NCBI RefSeq assembly: GCF_900104145.1 | Contig: NZ_FNLB01000001.1 | Location: forward strand, 496,001-560,000 | DNA from: Pseudovibrio sp. Tun.PSC04-5.I4 | GTDB lineage: Bacteria > Pseudomonadota > Alphaproteobacteria > Rhizobiales > Stappiaceae | DNA: 64,000 nucleotides | Direction of reading: 5' to 3' | Shown: positions 52,901-62,468 of the stretch, one piece after another | Layout of the letters: the number at the start of each line of letters is the position of its first letter | Position numbering within the stretch: position 1 is the stretch's first letter | Program-made: the position numbers and the translations under genes | Notes under the pieces: model-generated | The model's input: the letters and a program-made list of their open reading frames with translations, nothing else | Databases searched by the model: none | What the model was told of the DNA's origin: nothing

Positions 52901-54484
52901 CTAAGCAATATCGCGGCCCTGTTCTTCCCAGTAAGGCGCGCGCAGCTTGTTCTTCAAAATCTTGTTCATGGCAGATAGCGGCAGCGCTTCCACCAGTGAT
53001 ATGGACCGTGGACATTTGTATCCAGCGATGCGCTCTTTGGTGTGGGCGCGAATGTCTTCAAACGTTGGTGCCGTACCCTCCCGCGGTACAATCACCGCAT
53101 GTACAGCCTCTCCGTAGGTGTCGTCAGGAATGCCGATTACGGCTACCATGGCAACATCGGGATGCATGGAAATCGCGCTTTCCACCTCTGCGGTGTACAC
53201 GTTCTCGCCCCCGGTAATGATCATGTCCTTCATGCGGTCTTTGAGGAACAGAACCCCGAAATCATCCTTCATACCAACATCGCCCGTGCAGTATCCGCCG
53301 TTGCGAATAGCCGCTGCGGTCTGCTTTGGCGCGTTGTAGTACCGGCTCATTATGGAGGGTGTGTAAAACACCACTTCGCCAATAGTGTTGACAGGCAATT
53401 CGTTGCCGTCCTCATCCTCGATGCGAACTTCAAGCGTCGGCGAACTGGCCTGACCTGCTGCGCTGATCCGCGCCTCGTCCCCAGAATGGAATTGCGGCCA
53501 CAGGAACACGCCTGCGCCAGCCTCGGTCATGCCGTAGGCCTGAGTAAGGTCGGTCTCCGGGAAGCTTTTCTGCACCAGTGTCAAAAGGGCTTCTGAGATC
53601 GGAGAGGCGCCATAGACGATTTGCGAGACGCGCAGAAAATCTTCTGTTTTAAACTCCGGTGCATTGATCAACATCTGGAACATGGCCGGAGCCATCAGGA
53701 AGGAAGAAATATCAAACCTTTTGACAGCAGTCACCACAATGTCCGGCCGGAACATGGGCACGACCACAAATGGTCTGTTTTGGATCAGGCGAGCCAGCAT
53801 CAGGCCGTAGCCGGACAGGTGGAACAGCGGCATCACCATCATGGCAGGGCGCTGTAAATGTGGAACGCCGTTTGTTGCCAGAACCTGAGCGCAGGACAGC
53901 ATGGAAAGGTGGGTGTGAACCACGCCCTTGGGAAAACCAGTTGTGCCGCCGGTGTAACTCATAAAGCATTCGACGTTTACATCCCGGTCCAGCTTTAGCT
54001 CGCACGGGGTATCAAGGAGGCTATCATAGGCAAGAACCCCCTCTGGAGCGTCCTTTTTGCCAATGTAAATGAACTGTTTAAGCGAGCCAGCCCGTTGTTT
54101 GATTTTCTCAACCAGCGGAGCATAGGCATCATCATAAACAATGGTGTTTATCTGCGAATGGTCAATGGCGTAGAGCAGCTCTTCGCCAGACCAACGGATG
54201 TTCAGCGGCACGGCAATCATACCGGCGAGCACGGCACCGACCATCACTTCCACATATTCTAAGGAATTGAGGCTCAGCAATGCAACACGGCTGCCTTCTT
54301 CCACGCCAAGCGTATGCAGGCCGTTGGCAAACTGGCGTGCGCGCGTGGCAAACTGTCGGCTGGTGAGGGTGCGCCCATCCAGATCCTGTATCAACGGAAT
54401 ACCCGTTTCAACACTGCCCAGATAGTTCACGAGCTTGTCAAAATTCATAGTTCCGGATTGTGCCGGCGATGGAGATCCAACCAT
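52901..54484 (-). CDS. acyl-CoA synthetase (AMP-forming)
   Basis: A 527-residue adenylate-forming ligase. The phosphate-binding loop is SYTGGTTGFPKGVVHTHLSM, and the A5 motif is LTQAYGMTEAG. The A7-A8 hinge reads YCTGDVGMKDDFGVLFLKDR and MIITGGENVYTAEVE. The catalytic Lys is in NKILKNKLR near the C-terminus. It activates a fatty or aromatic carboxylate to its CoA thioester. ATG 54484 follows GGGAGGG; an open extension to 54583 has no ribosome site. It is second in the operon after TetR and feeds the thiolase and FadJ-like enzymes. Confidence 0.9.
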   Translation of the reverse strand: MVGSPSPAQSGTMNFDKLVNYLGSVETGIPLIQDLDGRTLTSRQFATRARQFANGLHTLGVEEGSRVALLSLNSLEYVEVMVGAVLAGMIAVPLNIRWSGEELLYAIDHSQINTIVYDDAYAPLVEKIKQRAGSLKQFIYIGKKDAPEGVLAYDSLLDTPCELKLDRDVNVECFMSYTGGTTGFPKGVVHTHLSMLSCAQVLATNGVPHLQRPAMMVMPLFHLSGYGLMLARLIQNRPFVVVPMFRPDIVVTAVKRFDISSFLMAPAMFQMLINAPEFKTEDFLRVSQIVYGASPISEALLTLVQKSFPETDLTQAYGMTEAGAGVFLWPQFHSGDEARISAAGQASSPTLEVRIEDEDGNELPVNTIGEVVFYTPSIMSRYYNAPKQTAAAIRNGGYCTGDVGMKDDFGVLFLKDRMKDMIITGGENVYTAEVESAISMHPDVAMVAVIGIPDDTYGEAVHAVIVPREGTAPTFEDIRAHTKERIAGYKCPRSISLVEALPLSAMNKILKNKLRAPYWEEQGRDIA

Positions 54485-54589
54485 ATTGCCCTCCCAGGTC
54501 ATAGGCTGTACAGCGCCGTGGGATTGCGCTGCATCTGTGATAATGTGGTGCCTGCTTTGCCATTGGTGCGAGGTGTCCCGCATTTGTGA

Positions 54590-55201
54590 TTAGTCAGGCG
54601 CTGAAGGTATCAAAGAGTACGCTGCTGGCTTCAGCAGGTTGATATCGAGGCTTGGGTGCAGCTTTTGTTGAAGCGCAACACCAAGCAAATAACTTCCGAT
54701 GGAAACGGCCTGAATGGCGGAATCCAGATCCTGAGGAAACTCGCCAGCGGCTTTGCCACGGTCCAGATAACTCATCAGCATATGCTTGATGAAATCGTGG
54801 GCCTGCTTCAACGCATCTCCCAGCAGGGCAACATTAGCAACGCTGCCAGCAACAAGAGCAAAGTAGGCTTGATAAATCGGCTTGTTTTGCAAATCGTCGA
54901 AGTGAATGTTGATATAACGGTGCAAGGCGATATGGCCTTTGGTGTCCTGCGGAATTTCTTCAGCAAGGTGCAGTTTGTTTTCCATCATCATGCGGTCAAT
55001 CAGCTTGATGAACATCTCATCTTTTTTGCCAAGACGCTGAATGGTGAGGCCGCGGCTGTACCCGGCCTTAAGACCAATGCTTTCGCAGGTTGCCGATTGA
55101 ATGCCATCTTCATTGATGATTGTTACCAATGCATCCAGAAGTTTGCGTTCTGACTCTTCCCGTCGTTCTGCCTGCGTCTTCTTCTTTTCCAAGCTGACCA
55201 A
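54590..55201 (-). CDS. TetR-family regulator of the beta-oxidation operon
   Basis: A 203-residue regulator. The N-terminal HTH region has RREESERKLLDALVTIINED and ATCESIGLKAGYSRGLTIQR. The C-terminal ligand domain contains the hydrophobic QAYFALVAGSVANVALLGDAL. The start used is TTG 55201 after GAGAAAAG; no ATG is available close to the HTH. It leads the operon with the acyl-CoA synthetase, thiolase and FadJ-like genes. The inverted repeat at 55238-55264 just upstream is a plausible autoregulatory operator, probably released by an acyl-CoA. Confidence 0.85.
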   Translation of the reverse strand: MVSLEKKKTQAERREESERKLLDALVTIINEDGIQSATCESIGLKAGYSRGLTIQRLGKKDEMFIKLIDRMMMENKLHLAEEIPQDTKGHIALHRYINIHFDDLQNKPIYQAYFALVAGSVANVALLGDALKQAHDFIKHMLMSYLDRGKAAGEFPQDLDSAIQAVSIGSYLLGVALQQKLHPSLDINLLKPAAYSLIPSAPD

Positions 55202-55237
55202 CTTTTCTCAAAAGATAATTGTTGGATGCTTAGCAAC

Positions 55238-55264
55238 TATACGTAAAAATATCCATAACGTATA
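55238..55264. promoter_or_regulatory. inverted-repeat operator candidate for TetR
   Basis: TATACGT and ACGTATA form a perfect inverted repeat with 13 bp between, 37 bp upstream of the TetR start. Confidence 0.5.
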
Positions 55265-55524
55265 CGTCAGACTTTAGGTAAATACCCCAGCGGCGGCAGC
55301 TGGTTTTACGGCCTAAAAGAGTTCTAGAGCTGAGAATTTCATGCGGATTAAGGGATGGAGAAGATCAATCGAATCGCACCGACACCTTACTCAAACCCGT
55401 AATCTGGACTGGTCAGCCTCAACCGTATTTGTTCCGGCGTCCTACGAAGTGGTCGTGATTCTGGGTTCGTTTTCGCTATAAGAGACGTGCTGTCTTTGCT
55501 GGCCGCTGGTTTGGCTAAGTCTCT

Positions 55525-56190
55525 TTAAGCTGCATTCGAGGTATTTTTCTTCAGGCTCGCCATGAGGAAATGAAACTTTTCACCCTGAACCGCAACATGA
55601 TCTCGTAGAGAGTTTGCAGCTTTGTCCGGGTTACCCTTTGTAAGGGCAGCAACGATTGCCTCGTGTTCCGTCATTGATTGAGCCATTCGCCCCCTCAAAC
55701 GGAGCTGCAATCGTCTAAATGGTTTGAGCCGTTTATGAAGACGCGCCGCTTCTTTCTCCAAAAAGCCATTCCCTGACTCGCGATAGATGATCATGTGGAA
55801 TTTTTCATTTTCGAGATAATAGCCATCACAATCTTGCGCATCGACTGCTGCCTGACAATTGACGTTGGCTTGTCGAAGTTCATCTAACGCACTTTCTTCA
55901 ATACGTTTTGCAGCCAGACGCCCACAAACGGCCTCCAGCTCTGCCATCACCTCAAACATCTCCATTAATTCTAATGGCCCCGGTTGGCAGACAAATGCCC
56001 CCCTGCGCGGGATAAGTTCCACAAGCCCTGACAATGCAAGCCTTTGAAAAGCTTCTCTTAACGGCGTCCTTGAGACCTCAAAACGCTCCGCAAGACGCAC
56101 CTCATCCAATCGAACTCCATCTCTGAATGTTCCATTTAAAATGAGCTCTTCCAGCTCTTGAGCGATGTTATCAGCACGACATTTTTCCAT
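55525..56190 (-). CDS. matR: GntR-family regulator of malonate catabolism (MatR-like)
   Basis: A 221-residue FCD-type regulator. The winged HTH includes RLDEVRLAERFEVSRTPLRE then AFQRLALSGLVELIPRRGAF (about residues 25-65). The FCD domain has MFEVMAELEAVCGRLAA, ENEKFHMIIYRES and MTEHEAIVAALTKGN. It is divergent to the matPQMAB operon, and a TTGTATACAA palindrome lies between, so it is expected to repress that operon with malonate or malonyl-CoA as inducer, as MatR does in rhizobia. The symbol is assigned by context. Confidence 0.82.
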   Translation of the reverse strand: MEKCRADNIAQELEELILNGTFRDGVRLDEVRLAERFEVSRTPLREAFQRLALSGLVELIPRRGAFVCQPGPLELMEMFEVMAELEAVCGRLAAKRIEESALDELRQANVNCQAAVDAQDCDGYYLENEKFHMIIYRESGNGFLEKEAARLHKRLKPFRRLQLRLRGRMAQSMTEHEAIVAALTKGNPDKAANSLRDHVAVQGEKFHFLMASLKKNTSNAA

Positions 56191-56236
56191 TTTGACATAT
56201 TAGATATTCGCTTGACAGAACGCAACATACCAGCTC

Positions 56237-56246
56237 TTGTATACAA
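56237..56246. promoter_or_regulatory. GntR operator TTGTATACAA
   Basis: A perfect 10-bp palindrome of the type bound by FCD regulators, 46 bp from the matR start and 71 bp from matP. A partial copy (AAAATACAAAT) follows about 25 bp on. Confidence 0.6.
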
Positions 56247-56317
56247 AAAAATACGTATAAAATACAAATGTTCATCATTGTCCGTTTTTGACAACGGTCA
56301 GTCTAAGGGAGGAATTG

Positions 56318-57304
56318 ATGAAAGCTTTGTTGAAAGCGGCTGTGGGAGTGGCTGCGATTATCGCCAGTACAGCACTCGTGAATGCTACGGATCTACGTTT
56401 GTCACATCAGTGGTCAAATAAGGATATCCGGCACAAGGTTGCGCAGATAGTTGCTGATGAGGTAGCTGGCGCAAATGTTGATCTCAACATCAAGATTTTT
56501 GGGTCAAAATCACTTTTTAAACCAAGAGAGCAATACCGCCCGTTAAGTCGCGGCTTGCTTGAGATGACCGTTCTGCCGCTGAGTTATGCGGGAGGGCATA
56601 GACCCGAATACAACCTGACACTGATGCCAGGTTTGGTTAAAAACCATGATCATGCTGCACGCTTAAGCCAATCACCATTTATGGGTGAGTTGGAAAAGAT
56701 CATGGCAAAAGATGATGTAATGGTACTCGTTCATGGGTATTTGGCCGGTGGTTTCGCTGGCAAGGATAAATGCATTACAAAGCCGGATGATATCGTAGGC
56801 CTGCAAACACGTGCCGCAGGCAAGTCGTTCGAGCAGATGTTAGCAGGCGCTGGGGCATCTATTGCGTCCATGGCATCATCCGAAATCTATAATGCCATGC
56901 AAACCGGTGTCTTGAACGCTGCAAATACGTCGTCTTCCTCGTTTGTGTCCTACCGCATTTACGAGCAGGTCAAGTGCTACACTCCGGCCTCTGACATTGC
57001 ACTGTGGTTCATGTACCAACCGCTTTTGATGAATAAATCCACATTTGAGGGATTAAACGCCGACCAACAAGCAGCACTCTTGGCGGCCTCTGAAAAAGCT
57101 CAGGCATTTTACCTTGAGGAAGCAAAAAAGCAGGACCTTGCATCCGAAAATGTATTCCGTGAAGCAGGCGTAGAAATTGCAAAAATGAGCCCGGCTGACT
57201 TTGATGCCTGGCGCAGTCTTGCAAAAGAAACCTCTTACAAAGCTTTTGTGAATGATGTGCCAAATGGCCAGAAGCTCTTGGATATGGCTCTTTCTGTAGA
57301 GTAA
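56318..57304 (+). CDS. matP: TRAP transporter receptor for malonate (MatP)
   Basis: A 328-residue DctP-type receptor. The signal peptide is MKALLKAAVGVAAIIASTAL with cleavage after VNA. It has LRLSHQWSNKDIRHKVAQIV, IKIFGSKSLFKPREQYRPLS and the GLQTRAAGKSFEQMLAGAGA domain with conserved Arg. The ATG at 56318 follows AAGGGAGG. It is followed by small and large permeases and malonyl-CoA decarboxylase and synthetase genes, the rhizobial matPQMAB order, so malonate is the likely ligand. Confidence 0.85.
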   Translation: MKALLKAAVGVAAIIASTALVNATDLRLSHQWSNKDIRHKVAQIVADEVAGANVDLNIKIFGSKSLFKPREQYRPLSRGLLEMTVLPLSYAGGHRPEYNLTLMPGLVKNHDHAARLSQSPFMGELEKIMAKDDVMVLVHGYLAGGFAGKDKCITKPDDIVGLQTRAAGKSFEQMLAGAGASIASMASSEIYNAMQTGVLNAANTSSSSFVSYRIYEQVKCYTPASDIALWFMYQPLLMNKSTFEGLNADQQAALLAASEKAQAFYLEEAKKQDLASENVFREAGVEIAKMSPADFDAWRSLAKETSYKAFVNDVPNGQKLLDMALSVE

Positions 57305-57310
57305 GCCACT

Positions 57311-57331
57311 GGGGCGGCGACTGGTCGCCCC
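57311..57331 (+). terminator. hairpin between matP and matQ
   Basis: GGGGCG/CGCCCC stem followed by TCCTTCTTC, just after matP. A weak attenuator that favours receptor expression, like the hairpins after the other TRAP receptors here. Confidence 0.5.
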
Positions 57332-57363
57332 TCCTTCTTCACTCGTTTTAAAAGGAGGCATAT

Positions 57364-57912
57364 ATGGCAGGTCATAGCTTTGCAGTTGCAGCGCGTTCCA
57401 GCAATAACCCCTTTCTTCAAACCGTTGCGAGCCTGTCAACTTTGGCGGGGTGGCTTTCTGCTGCAATGATCGTGCTCGCCGTAATGATTACCTGTCAGAT
57501 GATCTTTGTACGGTTTGCTCTCAATGGTTCAACTGTCTGGCAAACAGAAGCTGTCATCTACCTTGTTATCGCGTCAACCCTTGTCGGCTTGCCCTATGTC
57601 CAGCGTCTGCGAGGGCACGTCAATGTCGATCTCATTCCAATCTCGTTACCGCGCAGACCTCGTTTCCTGCTTGCGGTCTTCACACTGTCATTATCCATCC
57701 TGATTGTATTTGTGATGGTTTGGTATGGTTGGGAGTTTTGGTATCTGACATGGGAGCGAGGCTGGAAGTCCGATACAGTATGGGGCGTGAGATTATGGAT
57801 CCCCTACCTGTCCGTCCCGGCAGGTTTCACTCTTTTACTGCTTCAGTTGATAGCTGACCTCACCGCACTTCTCCTGTTCATTGACAGGCCGTTTGGTCTG
57901 GAGGAATTCTGA
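57364..57912 (+). CDS. matQ: TRAP transporter small permease (MatQ)
   Basis: A 182-residue four-helix DctQ-type subunit with the family loop FALNGSTVWQTEAVIYLVIA and RGHVNVDLIPISLPRRPR. GGAGGCATAT precedes the ATG. It overlaps matM by one base (TGATG). Confidence 0.83.
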   Translation: MAGHSFAVAARSSNNPFLQTVASLSTLAGWLSAAMIVLAVMITCQMIFVRFALNGSTVWQTEAVIYLVIASTLVGLPYVQRLRGHVNVDLIPISLPRRPRFLLAVFTLSLSILIVFVMVWYGWEFWYLTWERGWKSDTVWGVRLWIPYLSVPAGFTLLLLQLIADLTALLLFIDRPFGLEEF

Positions 57913-59228
57913 TGGATCCACTCGCCCTTGGAGGGCTGGTCGCATTAGCCACCATCCTTGTTCTATTTTCCGGTATTTCAGTTGCCTTGGGACTTCTCAT
58001 TGTTTCCGCTGGCTTTCTCCTCGCCTTTGATGGGATGCGCTCATTGGAGCTCATGCCAGAAATCTTATTCGGAAAGCTTGATAATTTTGCTCTGCTTTCA
58101 ATCCCCATGTTCATCATAATGGGATCTTCCATTGCCTCCACACGAGCAGGCGCAGACCTTTATGAGGCGTTGGAGCGCTGGCTGACACGGTTGCCAGGAG
58201 GCCTCGTTATTTCCAACCTCGGTGCCTGCGCTCTGTTTGCAGCAATGTCAGGGTCTTCACCGGCAACGTGTGCGGCCATCGGCAAGATGGGCATTCCTGA
58301 GATGCGCAAGCGCGGGTATCCAGACGGTGTTGCTGCTGGATCAATCGCTGCAGGTGGCACGCTCGGAATTCTCATTCCCCCCTCCGTGACTATGATCGTT
58401 TATGGCATCGCAACTGAAACATCTATTGGCCGTCTCTTCCTTGCCGGGGTCATTCCGGGTCTGTTGCTTGTTGGCCTGTTTATGGCGTGGTCGCTGTATT
58501 CCACATGGCGTTCTGGCGATGCATCCAGACTGAGCTCAGGCAGTTACAGTTGGGCCGAACGCTTTGAAATTCTGCCCCGTGTTGTTCCCTTTCTCCTCAT
58601 AATACTGGGTGTTCTGTATGCAATGTATGGAGGTATCGCCACGCCTTCGGAAACGGCTGCGGTAGGTGCGTTGCTGTGTTTGTTGATTGCCATGATTATC
58701 TACAAACTCTGGCATCCCTCACAAATCTGGGTGGTTTTGCGTGATAGCACTCGTGAAAGCGTAATGATCCTTTTCATTATTGCAGCAGCTGGTGTGTTTT
58801 CTTACATGCTTTCATCATTGTTCATCACTCAGTCCATCGCGGAATGGATAGGCACGCTGGATGTGAACCGCTGGGTTTTGATGGGTACAGTAAATCTTTT
58901 CCTGCTGATTGCTGGCTTCTTCCTTCCACCGGTTGCCGTAATTTTGATGGCTGCTCCAATCCTTTTGCCAATCATCACAGTTGCGGGATTTGATCCAATT
59001 TGGTTTGCCGTTGTGCTGACTATCAATATGGAGATTGGTCTGATCTCCCCGCCTGTGGGTCTCAATCTTTACGTCATCAACGGTATAGCTCCGGACATCT
59101 CGCTCAAGACTATTTTGACCGGCTCACTTCCATTTGTTGGATGTATGATATTGGCCATTGTCCTGTTGTGCTTGTTCCCGCAACTCGCGACCTGGTTGCC
59201 TGACGTCGTTATGGGGAGGGCAATATGA
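57912..59228 (+). CDS. matM: TRAP transporter large permease (MatM)
   Basis: A 438-residue DctM-type permease with about twelve helices and two repeat hairpins. Conserved are FAAMSGSSPATCAAIGKMGI, GGTLGILIPPSVTMIVYGIA and GLISPPVGLNLYVINGI. The frame is intact, unlike the DctM of the uxu locus. ATG follows the matQ stop by overlap, and its own stop overlaps the matA ATG by 4 bp. Confidence 0.86.
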   Translation: MDPLALGGLVALATILVLFSGISVALGLLIVSAGFLLAFDGMRSLELMPEILFGKLDNFALLSIPMFIIMGSSIASTRAGADLYEALERWLTRLPGGLVISNLGACALFAAMSGSSPATCAAIGKMGIPEMRKRGYPDGVAAGSIAAGGTLGILIPPSVTMIVYGIATETSIGRLFLAGVIPGLLLVGLFMAWSLYSTWRSGDASRLSSGSYSWAERFEILPRVVPFLLIILGVLYAMYGGIATPSETAAVGALLCLLIAMIIYKLWHPSQIWVVLRDSTRESVMILFIIAAAGVFSYMLSSLFITQSIAEWIGTLDVNRWVLMGTVNLFLLIAGFFLPPVAVILMAAPILLPIITVAGFDPIWFAVVLTINMEIGLISPPVGLNLYVINGIAPDISLKTILTGSLPFVGCMILAIVLLCLFPQLATWLPDVVMGRAI

Positions 59229-60493
59229 GCATATTCGCAGATCTCCTTTCGTCCGTTTTCGAGCGCCGGTTCAAATTCATACTGTCCAAAGAAAAGGATG
59301 ACCGTTCTCTTGAGGAACTCTGCACTGAGCTGGTGAGCTCCTCAGGAGAAATCTCGGGTCAAGCTTATGGCCAAAGAATTCTGGCCGGTTTCAAGCAACT
59401 CAGCGATGAGGAGAAGCTAAATTTCTTCCATCATCTTGCAGGCGCAATGAACATTGACCCGAGTGAAGTGCGAAAAACATTGAGCGCTTATGAGGAGGCT
59501 CCCTCCAAGGTGTCGTATGGAGCCTTCATGAGGGCAGCCGAACCAAACCGGCAAGAGTTGATACGCAGGCTCAACTGGTTGCCCGGTGCGACAGAAGAAC
59601 TGGTGCGCATGCGCGCTGATCTTCTCAGGTTAGGTCCCAAGGATCCTCAGCTTCAAGCGCTTGATCTGGACTTTCAGCACCTGTTCCAGTCTTGGTTTAA
59701 CCGTGGTTTTCTTGTTCTCAGACCAATCAACTGGGAAAGTCCCGCACATATTTTGGAAAAGATCACCGAGTATGAAGCTGTTCACGCGATCGACAGTTGG
59801 GACGCTTTACGTCAAAGGTTAGAACCAGAAGACCGGAGATGTTTTGCATTTTTCCATCCTTCAATGCCGGATGAGCCGCTGATTTTTGTCGAGGTTGCCT
59901 TAACCAACGGTACGCCCGACTCGATCCAATCCTTGCTGGCGGAAGATAGAATTTCCATTAGCGCCGATGAAGCAAATACCGCGGTTTTCTATTCCATCTC
60001 CAACTGCCAACCCGGACTTGCCAGTGTTTCTTTTGGCAATTCCCTGATCAAACAGGTTGTTGCAGATTTGTCAGCTGAACTCGCTTCACTGAAAACATTC
60101 GTAACCCTGTCTCCTATTCCGAGGTTGGCAAGTTGGATAAAGGAAACAGCCTCTTCGGCCACGGTGGATTATCAAGAGACATCAAACATTAATGCGTTAG
60201 CTGCTCACTATCTTTTGCAGGTAAAGCGACCAGATGGCACGCCTCACGATCCCGTGGCTCGCTTCCATTTGGGAAATGGCGCCCTTGTCCATATGGTTCA
60301 CGCCGAGGCTGATACGTCGCCGAAAGGGCAGTCTCAATCTCTCAGTGCAATGGTGAACTATCTATATGATCTTGATCGCGTTGCTCAAAACCACGAAGCC
60401 TTCGCAACAAAAGGTCAGGTTATTGCCTCCCCCGAGGTAGTGACTCTCGCAAAAAATGCAGAAAAGCAGCAATATTCAGGAAAGGCAGCTTAA
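59225..60493 (+). CDS. matA: malonyl-CoA decarboxylase
   Basis: A 422-residue enzyme converting malonyl-CoA to acetyl-CoA and CO2. The N-terminal helical domain extends to about residue 160. The GNAT-like catalytic domain has FFHPSMPDEPLIFVEVALTN with the conserved Ser and VARFHLGNGALVHMVHAEAD with the conserved His. Length is normal. Start ATG overlaps matM. Coupled to matB by a one-base TAATG overlap. Confidence 0.9.
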   Translation: MSIFADLLSSVFERRFKFILSKEKDDRSLEELCTELVSSSGEISGQAYGQRILAGFKQLSDEEKLNFFHHLAGAMNIDPSEVRKTLSAYEEAPSKVSYGAFMRAAEPNRQELIRRLNWLPGATEELVRMRADLLRLGPKDPQLQALDLDFQHLFQSWFNRGFLVLRPINWESPAHILEKITEYEAVHAIDSWDALRQRLEPEDRRCFAFFHPSMPDEPLIFVEVALTNGTPDSIQSLLAEDRISISADEANTAVFYSISNCQPGLASVSFGNSLIKQVVADLSAELASLKTFVTLSPIPRLASWIKETASSATVDYQETSNINALAAHYLLQVKRPDGTPHDPVARFHLGNGALVHMVHAEADTSPKGQSQSLSAMVNYLYDLDRVAQNHEAFATKGQVIASPEVVTLAKNAEKQQYSGKAA

Positions 60494-62001
60494 TGACTAA
60501 CCCGCTTTATGACCGTTTGTTTGGGATACATGCATCCAAAACAACGCCTTTCCTTCATCTGCAAAATGGCGAAGTCATTACGCATGATGACTTTCTTTCA
60601 ACCACGGCCCAGCTGGCAAACGTTCTGGTTCAAATCGGATTAAAGCCGGGAGACCGGTTGGCTGCACAGGTTCATAAATCACCACAAGCGCTCGCTCTAT
60701 ATGCCGCATGTGTTCAAGCCGGGCTCATCTTCTTGCCACTGAACATTGCCTATACTGTTGATGAACTTTCTTATTTCATTGAAAACAGCGGAGCATCGCT
60801 GGTTGTCTGCGATAAGGCCAATGAAGAAAAATTACGGCCTGTCGCCGGACAGTTCGGCGCCAAACTCCAAACACTGAATGCAGATGGCGGCGGGAGCCTG
60901 ACAACTCAAGCAAAGACTATGCCGGCGACCTTTGCAACAGTGGACAGAGACCGGAATGATTTAGCAGCATTCCTCTACACATCAGGCACGACAGGGCGCT
61001 CTAAAGGAGCGATGCTGACACAAGACAATCTCCTTTCCAATGCTGAAACCCTGGTGGATTACTGGAAGTTTACAGCCGATGACGTGCTTTTGCATGCCCT
61101 ACCGATCTTCCATACGCATGGCCTGTTTGTGGCAACCAATGTGACGCTGGCAACCGGTGGAAGCATGATCTTTTTGCCAAAGTTTGATCTGGAGGCCATG
61201 TTGGAGATGATGCCAAAAGCAACCTCTATGATGGGCGTACCGACTTTCTACACCCGCCTTCTTGGAGATGATCGTTTCACCCATGACTTGGCAGCACACA
61301 TGCGTCTCTTTATCTCTGGCAGTGCGCCATTGCTTGCTGAAACGCATGTACAGTTCGAAAACCGGACCGGTCATCGCATTTTGGAACGCTATGGCATGAC
61401 AGAAACCAATATGAATACGTCTAATCCATACGATGGCGAGCGGCGAGCGGGGACGGTTGGTTTTCCTCTTCCCGGAGTTGAACTCAAGATAACCGAGGCA
61501 AGTACCGGAGCGGAGTTACCGCCAAATACCGTTGGTCAGATAGAGGTGCGCGGGCCAAACGTTTTTAAAGGTTATTGGCAAATGCCGGAAAAGACTGCAA
61601 CCGAGTTGAGGGAAGACGGTTTTTTCATTACCGGTGACTTAGGCAAAGTCGATGAAGATGGCTATGTCCACATTGTTGGTCGGAACAAAGATCTTATAAT
61701 TTCAGGCGGTTACAACATCTACCCGAAGGAAATAGAGCTGGTTCTTGACGATCAACCCGGAGTTTTAGAAAGCGCTGTCATTGGAGTACCGCATTCAGAT
61801 TTCGGTGAGACCGTGATCGGGATTATCGTTCCTGAACTCGGGAAAACTCCAGATCTGGATGCGATTATGGCGTCCCTGAAAACGTCACTTGCCCGTTTCA
61901 AACATCCACAAAAGTTGCTCCTCATCGACGAGCTTCCGCGCAATACCATGGGCAAGGTCCAAAAGAACATTCTCAGAGAGAAATTCAACGAAGTTGTTTA
62001 A
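60493..62001 (+). CDS. matB: malonyl-CoA synthetase
   Basis: A 502-residue AMP-forming ligase that makes malonyl-CoA from malonate, CoA and ATP. P-loop LYTSGTTGRSKGAMLTQDNL, the malonate-specific MGVPTFYTRLLGD, RLFISGSAPLLAETH, and ERYGMTETNMNTSNPYDGER with the Arg that holds the carboxylate. The hinge reads FITGDLGKVDEDGYVHIVGR and the catalytic Lys is in NTMGKVQKNIL. It is last in the mat operon; matA then decarboxylates its product. Confidence 0.92.
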   Translation: MTNPLYDRLFGIHASKTTPFLHLQNGEVITHDDFLSTTAQLANVLVQIGLKPGDRLAAQVHKSPQALALYAACVQAGLIFLPLNIAYTVDELSYFIENSGASLVVCDKANEEKLRPVAGQFGAKLQTLNADGGGSLTTQAKTMPATFATVDRDRNDLAAFLYTSGTTGRSKGAMLTQDNLLSNAETLVDYWKFTADDVLLHALPIFHTHGLFVATNVTLATGGSMIFLPKFDLEAMLEMMPKATSMMGVPTFYTRLLGDDRFTHDLAAHMRLFISGSAPLLAETHVQFENRTGHRILERYGMTETNMNTSNPYDGERRAGTVGFPLPGVELKITEASTGAELPPNTVGQIEVRGPNVFKGYWQMPEKTATELREDGFFITGDLGKVDEDGYVHIVGRNKDLIISGGYNIYPKEIELVLDDQPGVLESAVIGVPHSDFGETVIGIIVPELGKTPDLDAIMASLKTSLARFKHPQKLLLIDELPRNTMGKVQKNILREKFNEVV

Positions 62002-62010
62002 TTTGGTCGT

Positions 62011-62043
62011 ATCAGTGAGAGGGCCACTGCCTATCTCACTGAT
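62011..62043. terminator. hairpin between convergent matB and the GMC locus
   Basis: ATCAGTGAGA pairs with TCTCACTGAT, 10 bp perfect, with a 13-nt loop. It lies 9 bp after the matB stop. No T-run follows, so it may serve as a bidirectional 3' end element. Confidence 0.6.
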
Positions 62044-62070
62044 CTTAGGACAGATCCCAGAATAAGACGA

Positions 62071-62457
62071 TCACGATACCAGACTTGCACAAATAAGCGC
62101 CTCTGTACGGCTAACAACCATGTTATCAATCACCAGACAGTCACCCTCAGCAAAATCAAGGCGGCACTGCTCACCAACGAGCTGGGCTTGTGTAGTAGGG
62201 CAATCTACTTGCAATGCACGAACCAACAATGGCTTCGCGTTCAGCTCATCTTCAATATACGAAAAGCTTGCATAGCGTTTTGCGTAGCGAACCACTGCTT
62301 CCCCAAAGAGCTTCAGCGGTGCCTTGCTGTTATTGGCAAAGAATGCTGGTGTGTTACGCGGCACAGATCGGCACGCCAATAATGCCCCGCCATAACCTAG
62401 GGCTGGTGCTGTAATCAGAGCACCTGAGAACATAAGCAAAGAGCGACGATTAATCAT
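62071..62457 (-). CDS. small Tat-signal subunit beside a GMC oxidoreductase
   Basis: A 128-residue secreted protein. MINRRSLLMFSGALITAPAL is a twin-arginine-type signal (NRRSLLM). The mature part is helical, with Cys at two or three places (CPTTQAQLVGEQC) and no cofactor motif. It sits 11 bp after the GMC gene on the same strand, like the small subunits that help export membrane-bound sugar or alcohol dehydrogenases. The ATG at 62457 follows GGAG. I do not recognise the exact family. Confidence 0.6.
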   Translation of the reverse strand: MINRRSLLMFSGALITAPALGYGGALLACRSVPRNTPAFFANNSKAPLKLFGEAVVRYAKRYASFSYIEDELNAKPLLVRALQVDCPTTQAQLVGEQCRLDFAEGDCLVIDNMVVSRTEALICASLVS

Positions 62458-62468
62458 ATACGTTCTCC

